Shown: piece after piece, positions 44,555 through 50,562 of the stretch | Position numbering within the stretch: position 1 is the stretch's first letter | Layout of the letters: each line of letters opens with the position of its first letter | NCBI RefSeq assembly: GCF_028288205.1 | Contig: NZ_JAQBOD010000041.1 | Coordinates: 1 to 50,562 of the forward strand | Length of the DNA: 50,562 bases | Source: Mucilaginibacter sp. | GTDB lineage: Bacteria > Bacteroidota > Bacteroidia > Sphingobacteriales > Sphingobacteriaceae | Reading direction: 5' to 3' | The notes under the pieces: generated by a model | Databases searched by the model: none | What the model was told of the DNA's origin: nothing | The model's input: only the letters and a program-made list of their open reading frames with translations | Position numbers and translations under genes: made by a program

Positions 44555-45493
44555 CTATTCTCTAATTATTAAGCGTAGCTTCTCAGCCATTACCTCGCTA
44601 ATTTTACGATACGAGTCGAACGTCCAGCCGGCAACATGTGGCGTTAGTATTATTTTACCCGATTTTTTCAGGTCATCAAACCATTCCTGCTCACCCAATG
44701 CCGGAAACTTTTCGGTCTCCAGTACATCTAATCCTGCACCCAGTATTTTGCCCTGCTTAACCGCATTTACTATTGCCCTAACCTCGGCCACCTTACCCCG
44801 TGATGTATTAATAAAAAATATGGGCTTCTTAAAATGGAACAAGTACTCCTCGTTAACCAAGCCTTTTGTTTCTTTGGTTAAGGGTATATGCAGGCTCAGC
44901 ACATCGCTCAGTTTAACAATTTGTTCCATACTTACCTCGCGGGCATATTGGTCAGAGAAACCGGTTTTATATTTATCATAAGCAATAACATCAACCCCAA
45001 AACCAGATAGTTTTTTGGCAAAGCTTTTCCCCATAAACCCATAGCCTATTATGCCTACCGTTTTTCCTTTTAGCTCATAACCACGATTGGCCTCGCGTTT
45101 CCACTCGCCATTGCGTATTTCGGCATCAGCAGTAATAAAATGGTTCATCAACGACAGTAATAAGCCAACGGCATGCTCGCCTACGGCGTCCATATTACCT
45201 TCGGGGGCATTGATCAGGGTAATATTCTTTTCGGCGGCATAAGCTTCGTCAATATTGTCCATGCCGGCACCTGCACGGCAAACAAAACGCAGGTTATGGG
45301 CGGCATCCATTACCGGTTTGTCAACATTGAATTTAGAGCGGATAACCAATCCGGCATAATCGCCAATAATTTGCAGCGCCTCATTCGGTTTTATTAAGGG
45401 TTGATAGTCGCATACATAACCCATGGCTTCTGCCTGTTCAATAAATATGGGGTGGATATCGTCGACGATGAGTATTTTATTGTTTGTGTCCAT
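44555..45493 (-). CDS. D-2-hydroxyacid dehydrogenase (phosphoglycerate dehydrogenase-like)
   Basis: 312 residues from the ATG at 45493 (MDTNNKILIVDDIHPIF); an in-frame TTG at 45511 is less likely. The NAD-binding Rossmann motif is GKTVGIIGYGFMGKSFA. The catalytic Arg is in FINTSRGKVAEV, Glu in LDVLETEKFP and His in LTPHVAGWT. Length fits the short form without an ACT domain. It may oxidise 3-phosphoglycerate for serine synthesis or another 2-hydroxyacid; no serC or serB is adjacent. Confidence 0.9.
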   Translation of the reverse strand: MDTNNKILIVDDIHPIFIEQAEAMGYVCDYQPLIKPNEALQIIGDYAGLVIRSKFNVDKPVMDAAHNLRFVCRAGAGMDNIDEAYAAEKNITLINAPEGNMDAVGEHAVGLLLSLMNHFITADAEIRNGEWKREANRGYELKGKTVGIIGYGFMGKSFAKKLSGFGVDVIAYDKYKTGFSDQYAREVSMEQIVKLSDVLSLHIPLTKETKGLVNEEYLFHFKKPIFFINTSRGKVAEVRAIVNAVKQGKILGAGLDVLETEKFPALGEQEWFDDLKKSGKIILTPHVAGWTFDSYRKISEVMAEKLRLIIRE

Positions 45494-45715
45494 TATTTGA
45501 AGAAAGCCCAAATATCAATATTTATTTTTCTTTGGGTCCATCCGATTATCCCAAAATGACAATAAATAAACTTCTGATTCATGTACAAGATAAAATAATG
45601 AGTTTTGCTTACCAAGTACCGCCTTTCTGATACCTGCGGATAAACTTATTTATTAAACTAATACTTGGATAAACATGCTATTATTTTAAATTTAGACAAT
45701 TATTAATTTGACTAA

Positions 45716-46303
45716 ATGACTGTAAAAGAAGCATTAATTGGTTTCTATAAATTCAACAGGCTAAATCTCACTGAAGATTTTGAATCTCATTGCGTAAGAG
45801 TTTATATTGGCTGCATACTGGCACCGGTTCCGAACATCAACGCGAGAAAAAAATATTTAAAATTTCATGACTTGCATCATATCATGTCTGGCTATGGGAT
45901 TGATAGAATTGGCGAAAGCGAAATAAGCGCCTGGGAGCTTGGGTCAAGAAGCTGCCGAAAACCATTAATATCCATCATGAATCTGTTTGCTTTATCAACT
46001 GGCTTTATACTTGATCCGACTAAAGTAATAACTGCTTTTTACAGAGGCTGCAAGAGTAAAAACTTATATTATTTAGCTGAAAACATAAGCGAAGCAGATA
46101 TCGATCAATTAGATATGGTACAAACCAAATCAAACCATTTAGAGATACGTCCAACTATAAAATATAGATGGTTAAGAAAGTTAGAGTTTTGCGGCTATAT
46201 TTGTATGTCGATGATAATCCATGTAATAATGTTGGTTGCAGGGAAAATGCTGCTGACAGCAGAGTGGATCAAAAATCAATTCGTAAAAGTTAAATCCGCT
46301 TAG
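45716..46303 (+). CDS. Coq4-motif protein with C-terminal membrane helix
   Basis: 195 residues. HDLHHIMSGYGIDRIGE (His51, Asp52, His55, Glu67) exactly fits the HDxxHx11E metal motif of the COQ4 ubiquinone-biosynthesis family, and the following SAWELGS and HIMSGYG also resemble it. A hydrophobic helix lies near 155-175. Bacteroidota normally make menaquinone rather than ubiquinone, so the role is unclear. It may be another Coq4-like lipid-binding scaffold. It is convergent with rsmA, with 4 bp between stops. Confidence 0.65.
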   Translation: MTVKEALIGFYKFNRLNLTEDFESHCVRVYIGCILAPVPNINARKKYLKFHDLHHIMSGYGIDRIGESEISAWELGSRSCRKPLISIMNLFALSTGFILDPTKVITAFYRGCKSKNLYYLAENISEADIDQLDMVQTKSNHLEIRPTIKYRWLRKLEFCGYICMSMIIHVIMLVAGKMLLTAEWIKNQFVKVKSA

Positions 46304-46307
46304 TTCA

Positions 46308-47087
46308 TTATCTATAAACAGTTATCTGCTTAGTAATCTTCACAAAATCATCAACAGTCAATCGTTCTGCCCGTAGGTCAAGCAGTGGCTCTTCGGTCAT
46401 TTTTTCTTTGTTGATGAGGGATGATAAAGCATTACGCAAAGTTTTACGGCGCTGATTAAATCCTGCTTTTACAACCTGCCAGAAAAGCTTTTCATCGCAA
46501 TCTAATTGCGCCACTTCATTACGTGTTAATCTAATTACTGCCGATAGCACTTTTGGAGGCGGGTTAAACACCCCGGCTTTTACGGTAAATAAATATTCTA
46601 CCTTATAATAAGCCTGCAAAAACACGCTGAGTATACCGTACTCTTTACTTCCAGCTTTAGCGGCACAACGCTCGGCTACTTCTTTCTGGAACATACCTAC
46701 CACCTCAACTACCTGCTGCCTGTTATCCAGCACCTTAAAAAGTATTTGCGACGATATATTGTATGGAAAATTACCAATAATGCCTAACGGCCCGGTAAAG
46801 GTTGCCGCAAAATCCATTGCCAAAAAATCGGCATTGATAAGCCTGGCACCTAATTTGGGATATTTCTTTTGCAGATACTCGTACGACTCTCTATCAATAT
46901 CGATCAGATAGGTGTCGTATTCCGTTTTCTCCAGCAAAATATCCGACAGCACACCCATACCCGGCCCAACTTCCAGCACTTGCCGGTACTTGTTTTCGGG
47001 GCGCAGGCTATCCACTATTTTAGCCGCGATATTTTTATCAGTAAGAAAGTGCTGACCTAAATGTTTTTTTGCTCTTACTAATGTCAT
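46308..47087 (-). CDS. rsmA: 16S rRNA (adenine(1518)-N(6)/adenine(1519)-N(6))-dimethyltransferase
   Basis: 259 residues. KKHLGQHFLTDKNIAAKIV at the N-terminus, the SAM-binding EVGPGMGVLSDILLE and the catalytic NFPYNISSQILF motif (NLPY type) identify KsgA/RsmA. It dimethylates two adenines near the 3' end of 16S rRNA during ribosome assembly. The start gives the canonical N-terminus. It is divergent from pdxA (145 bp between starts), an association also seen in other bacteria, though there in one operon. Confidence 0.97.
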   Translation of the reverse strand: MTLVRAKKHLGQHFLTDKNIAAKIVDSLRPENKYRQVLEVGPGMGVLSDILLEKTEYDTYLIDIDRESYEYLQKKYPKLGARLINADFLAMDFAATFTGPLGIIGNFPYNISSQILFKVLDNRQQVVEVVGMFQKEVAERCAAKAGSKEYGILSVFLQAYYKVEYLFTVKAGVFNPPPKVLSAVIRLTRNEVAQLDCDEKLFWQVVKAGFNQRRKTLRNALSSLINKEKMTEEPLLDLRAERLTVDDFVKITKQITVYR

Positions 47088-47232
47088 TATTAATCAAAAT
47101 ATTTGAGCAAATTAAGTCATATTTGTGCTTTAATCAGGAACTCTTAGCCTAAAATCTTTTATTTGCAGTAATTTTAAGGTAAAAGGTTGTAATCGATGTA
47201 ATCATAAACCATCGGTGTAATCAAATATAAAC

Positions 47233-48288
47233 ATGAACGAGAAACTTAAAGTAGGCATTAGCATTGGCGACGTAAACGGTATTGGTTTAGAGATAATTAT
47301 CAAAACACTTGCCGACAGCATGATCTATAATTATTGCACGCCTATTGTTTATGGCCATACCAAAGTGGCATCATTTTATCGCCGGGTTACCGAGGTAGGT
47401 GAGCTGAATTTTCAAGTGATAGATCATCCGTCAAAAGCGCAGCCTAAACGTGCCAACATGATCAACTGTTGGGAAGAGGATGTAAAAATTGAACCCGGTA
47501 TACCCAATAAAGAAGTAGGCAAATACGCTTTTGCATCATTAGAACGTGCCACAGCCGATTTACTAAGCGGCGCTATCGACGCGCTGGTTACCGCCCCTAT
47601 AAATAAAGATACTATACAAAGCGAAAGCTTTAACTTCCCCGGCCATACAGAGTATTTGCAGGACCGCGACGGCGCGGCCGAATCATTAATGTTTTTGGTT
47701 AGCGATACCTTACGTGTTGGTGTGGTTACCGGCCATATACCCGTTAACAAAATAGCCCAAAGCCTTACTACCGAAAAAATATTAGCTAAACTAAAGCTGA
47801 TGAATGCCAGCTTGCGCGATGATTTCTGGATACGCAAACCCAAAATTGCTGTATTAGGATTAAACCCACACGCCAGCGATAATGGCCTGATAGGCCATGA
47901 AGAGCAAACCACCATTATACCGGCTATTGACGAAGCAAGAGCAAACGACATATTGGCTTTCGGCCCTTATGCTGCCGATGGCTTTTTTGCTAACGGCACT
48001 TATTTAAAGTTTGATGGGGTACTGGCCATGTACCACGACCAGGGTTTAATTCCATTTAAACAAATTGCTTTTGAATCGGGCGTTAATTTTACGGCAGGGT
48101 TAAAATTTGTACGTACCTCGCCTGATCATGGAACGGCCTATGATATTGCTGGAAAGAATTTAGCATCAGAAATATCTTTTCGCGAAGCGATATTTACCGC
48201 TTTGCATATTGTAAAACACCGCAAGGAGGGTGCAGAGCTAAATGAAAACCCGCTGCTATTTAGCAAGCTAAGCCGCGACAGGGACTAA
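47233..48288 (+). CDS. pdxA: 4-hydroxythreonine-4-phosphate dehydrogenase
   Basis: 351 residues. VGISIGDVNGIGLEIIIK, VTAPINKDTI, GHTEYLQDR, LNPHASDNGLIGHEE (metal His) and AMYHDQGLIPFK with TSPDHGTAYDIAGK are the PdxA blocks. It oxidises 4-phosphohydroxy-L-threonine in the DXP-independent-entry branch of pyridoxal 5'-phosphate synthesis. Length and all metal-binding residues are normal. Confidence 0.96.
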   Translation: MNEKLKVGISIGDVNGIGLEIIIKTLADSMIYNYCTPIVYGHTKVASFYRRVTEVGELNFQVIDHPSKAQPKRANMINCWEEDVKIEPGIPNKEVGKYAFASLERATADLLSGAIDALVTAPINKDTIQSESFNFPGHTEYLQDRDGAAESLMFLVSDTLRVGVVTGHIPVNKIAQSLTTEKILAKLKLMNASLRDDFWIRKPKIAVLGLNPHASDNGLIGHEEQTTIIPAIDEARANDILAFGPYAADGFFANGTYLKFDGVLAMYHDQGLIPFKQIAFESGVNFTAGLKFVRTSPDHGTAYDIAGKNLASEISFREAIFTALHIVKHRKEGAELNENPLLFSKLSRDRD

Positions 48289-48348
48289 GATTTCCACAAT
48301 TGTTAATATAAAAGCCTCATCTATAGATTTTTTTTGATTGATATTGAT

Positions 48349-48356
48349 TATATTTG
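48349..48356 (+). promoter_or_regulatory. Bacteroidota -7 promoter box (TATATTTG)
   Basis: Exact TAnnTTTG, 32 bp before the CBS-protein ATG. A TTTG at 48333-48336 is closer than the usual -33 spacing. Confidence 0.5.
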
Positions 48357-48388
48357 GTATAACCTGTATCCATTAAACCCCTATTGTT

Positions 48389-48817
48389 ATGAAAAAAGTT
48401 TCAGATATACTAACCCGTAAGGGTAGTAGTGTTGTTGCTATTGATGCCAACGCACTGGTTTTAGATGCTTTGAGGCTAATGGCCGAGAGAAATATTGGTT
48501 CAGTTATAGTTACAGAAGATGGCGAATATGCAGGTCTGCTTACCGAAAGGGACTATGCGCGTAAGGTTATCCTGGAGGGACGATCATCTGATGGTACAAC
48601 CGTGCGCGAAATTATGAGCACCGGCCTGCCCAGGATACTTCCAAACAGCTCCATTGAAACTTGTATGCATATTATGAGTGACAGTAATATCCGCTATCTG
48701 CCTGTTTTTAGTTATGATAAGCTATGCGGTATTATTTCTATTAGTGACGTTGTTGCAGAAACCATACTATTTCATGAAGCTACTATTGAGCATTTAAAGA
48801 GCTATATACAATCGTAG
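48389..48817 (+). CDS. CBS-pair domain protein
   Basis: 142 residues made of two CBS domains: ALVLDALRLMAERNIGSVIVTEDGEYAGLLTERDYARKV and SSIETCMHIMSDSNIRYLPVFSYDKLCGIISISDVV. No other domain is attached. Such pairs bind adenosyl ligands (AMP, ATP or SAM) and act as sensors. The partner is not visible. Preceded by a TAnnTTTG box. Confidence 0.94.
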   Translation: MKKVSDILTRKGSSVVAIDANALVLDALRLMAERNIGSVIVTEDGEYAGLLTERDYARKVILEGRSSDGTTVREIMSTGLPRILPNSSIETCMHIMSDSNIRYLPVFSYDKLCGIISISDVVAETILFHEATIEHLKSYIQS

Positions 48818-49079
48818 CAAACTGCTACCGTTCATGAAAATCAAAGGGTAAGCCTGTGGTGACAGGCGTAGCTATCCTTGAAATATATTATATTCATCCG
48901 GCCCTCCACGGTAACCGCTACCAACCATAATTGCAGCATTCGCATAAATACAGAACCGGATTTAGTTTACAAATGACAAACGAAATTAGTTGCGGCAATT
49001 CAATCTCAGCGTCAACATTAGCTATAAATACTGCTAACACAACAATTTTGCTTATCTTGTACCACATCAAAAAAATATA
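48818..49079. other. 262-bp gene-free spacer before the helicase
   Basis: Contains a small perfect hairpin GCCTGT / ACAGGC (48852-48867), possibly the CBS terminator. Otherwise no open frame or repeat of note. Confidence 0.4.
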
Positions 49080-50285
49080 GTGACATTTCAGGATTTTAAT
49101 TTCAACGAACACCTAACAGAAGGCATTACCAGCATGGGGTACACCACCCCAACACCAATACAGGGAATGGCCATTCCGATTATTTTAGAAGGTAAGGATA
49201 TTATTGCCTGCGCCCAAACAGGTACAGGTAAAACCGCTGCATTTTTATTGCCGGTATTACAGCATATCAGCCATACGAAAAAAAACCATACAAGCACCCT
49301 AATATTAACGCCAACACGTGAGCTTGCCCAACAGATAGACCAGCAAGTTGAAGGACTTGCTTATTTTACCGGCATCAGCTCCATCGCGGTTTTTGGCGGG
49401 GGAGACGGGCACGTTTATGAACAGCAGCGCCGTGGTATTCAAAACAATGTAAACATTATTATTGCTACACCAGGCAGGCTGATAGCTCACCTAACATCGG
49501 GCGTATTAAAGCTAAATCAAATAAATCATTTGATATTGGACGAGGCCGACCGTATGCTGGATATGGGTTTTCAGGATGACATTATGCGCATAATAAGCCA
49601 TCTGCCTAAAGAGCGGCAAACCTTATTGTTTTCGGCTACTATGCCGGGGCGCATACGTAATTTGGCTAAATCGGTATTAAAAAATCCTGAGCAGATAAAT
49701 ATTGCCTTATCACAACCGGCAGTTGGTATAGATCAGCAGATTTATCGTTTACACGATCAGCAAAAAACACCATTATTGCAGCATTTGCTAAAGGATGGCA
49801 ACTTTGTAAGCACCATTATTTTTGCCTCAAGAAAAGAAATAGTAAAATCACTATATAAAGAATTAAAGGGCATACAGCTTAAAGCCGAAGCTTTCCACTC
49901 AGACCTGGAACAAAAGGAAAGGGAAGAGATCCTTTTAAAATTCAAGAACAGGCAGTTGCCCATTATTATTGGTACCGATGCACTTTCGCGCGGTATTGAT
50001 GTGGAGGGGATTGACCTGGTGATTAATTATGATGTGCCGGGCGATGCCGAAGATTATATTCACCGTATTGGCCGTACCGCAAGGGCCGCTACTACCGGTA
50101 CCGCTATTACCTTTGTTAATCATCGTGATGAGCGCAGGTTAAAAAGTATTGAAGAATTGATAGATAAAAAGATAACCCAACACCCGCTGCCAGAGCATTT
50201 AATAAGCATTGTCGAAGTTAAGCATGAACCCAAGCCTAACCAAAACAGGGGCAACAGGAACAAAAAACGGGTCTGGAAAAAATAA
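49080..50285 (+). CDS. DEAD-box RNA helicase
   Basis: 401 residues, starting with GTG at 49080; this start keeps the Q-motif region FQDFNFNEHLTEGITSMGYTTPTPIQ. Motif I is AQTGTGKT, II DEAD, III SAT, and VI HRIGRTARA; Ia (PTRELAQQ) and V (TDALSRGID) are also present. The C-terminal tail is short and basic (NRGNRNKKRVWKK). It unwinds RNA, probably in ribosome assembly or mRNA decay, like RhlE/CsdA-type enzymes. Followed by a large hairpin. Confidence 0.95.
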   Translation: MTFQDFNFNEHLTEGITSMGYTTPTPIQGMAIPIILEGKDIIACAQTGTGKTAAFLLPVLQHISHTKKNHTSTLILTPTRELAQQIDQQVEGLAYFTGISSIAVFGGGDGHVYEQQRRGIQNNVNIIIATPGRLIAHLTSGVLKLNQINHLILDEADRMLDMGFQDDIMRIISHLPKERQTLLFSATMPGRIRNLAKSVLKNPEQINIALSQPAVGIDQQIYRLHDQQKTPLLQHLLKDGNFVSTIIFASRKEIVKSLYKELKGIQLKAEAFHSDLEQKEREEILLKFKNRQLPIIIGTDALSRGIDVEGIDLVINYDVPGDAEDYIHRIGRTARAATTGTAITFVNHRDERRLKSIEELIDKKITQHPLPEHLISIVEVKHEPKPNQNRGNRNKKRVWKK

Positions 50286-50346
50286 GCTTTATCCTACCAT
50301 AAAATAATCATAGCGATCCTTGCTTTTGTATCATAATGTCTCGCTT

Positions 50347-50409
50347 GTCTTGTAGTGTCTTATCTGTCTTGTAAAATAAATTACAAGACAGTTTAGGACA
50401 GTACAAGAC
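50347..50409. terminator. Nested hairpin after the helicase gene
   Basis: The inner stem is a perfect 11 bp (CTGTCTTGTAA / TTACAAGACAG, 6-nt loop), extended by outer arms GTCTTGTA / TACAAGAC. It reads as a strong terminator or a REP-type palindrome. Confidence 0.65.
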
Positions 50410-50432
50410 AACTTGTTTCCTCAGCCCATTAC

Positions 50433-50562
50433 CATGCCGTCATTGCGAGGAACGAAGCAATCTCTACATAAGCTAATCAGTTATGAAGTATGTTTTATTT
50501 AAGCAGGGCTCCTATTTCTATTCCAACAATACGTTTTGTTGATTGTCCTACGTAGAGATTGC
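50433..50562. repeat. REP-like element cut by the window end
   Basis: Begins CGTCATTGCGAGGAACG, a core common to dispersed repeats in many bacteria. GCAATCTCTACATA at about 50457 is repeated inverted as TACGTAGAGATTGC at 50549-50562, so the element is probably an inverted-repeat unit continuing outside the window. Confidence 0.6.

Noticed and set aside
45494..45511. TTG start for the hydroxyacid dehydrogenase
   Set aside because: The ATG at 45493 gives the normal N-terminus KILIVDD close to the start; the extra six residues are not needed.
47424..47951. 175-codon open frame antisense to pdxA
   Set aside because: Lies wholly inside a clearly real gene; its product has no recognisable motif and the pdxA frame explains the base pattern.

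Overview
The window looks like chromosomal DNA of a Bacteroidota bacterium, most likely a Sphingobacteriaceae member close to Mucilaginibacter or Pedobacter. The reasons are the type IX secretion adhesin/PorP pair, families largely confined to this phylum (DUF5687, DUF5777, DUF4407), near absence of Shine-Dalgarno sequences, several TAnnTTTG -7 promoter boxes, and a moderate-to-low GC content. No rRNA, tRNA, CRISPR array or prophage was found.

Layout. 1-3.1 kb: the 3' part of a large repeat adhesin with a type B T9SS sorting domain, followed by its PorP/SprF partner. 3.2-10.9 kb: small housekeeping and stress genes (cysteine-rich copper-storage-like protein, AraC regulator, DUF983, a rhodanese/small membrane protein/prohibitin operon, DUF4407, M61 protease, GNAT). 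11-14.6 kb: ABC ATPase with DUF5687 permease, then rarA. 14.7-17.26 kb: an intact compact IS1595-family mobile element, described below. 17.3-24.8 kb: AlkA-type glycosylase, PhnA-like protein, the fused mutase IcmF, a PAS sensor without an ATPase domain, and a VOC protein. 25-30.5 kb: radical SAM protein, acyltransferase, RNase H-like protein, a Tat-type mannonate dehydratase homologue, and a J-domain/KTSC protein. 30.6-34.6 kb: a minus-strand operon of ECF sigma factor, membrane-anchored beta-barrel protein, YceI, DUF5777 and Rieske proteins. 34.9-43.3 kb: a seven-gene surface polysaccharide cluster (GT2, flippase, polymerase-like, GT2, GT4, GT4/DUF1972, O-antigen ligase-like). 43.3-50.3 kb: HIT, greA, a D-2-hydroxyacid dehydrogenase, a Coq4-motif protein, rsmA divergent from pdxA, a CBS protein and a DEAD-box helicase.

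The most striking structure is the element at 14702-17258. It has 20/23-matching terminal inverted repeats and a perfect 8-bp target duplication. It carries a transposase, a translationally coupled KilA-N protein and a convergent two-TM membrane protein. It inserted exactly at the start codon of the DNA glycosylase gene; the duplication regenerates the ATG but cuts the gene off from its original upstream region, which it had shared with rarA.

Intergenic DNA is rich in hairpins: perfect bidirectional terminators between convergent genes, dispersed REP-like palindromes, an orphan intrinsic terminator at 22.2 kb that may mark a small RNA, and a cluster of TGAAACAC octamers at 24.0-24.2 kb. All functional calls rest on reading motifs in the translated sequence; no database search was run.
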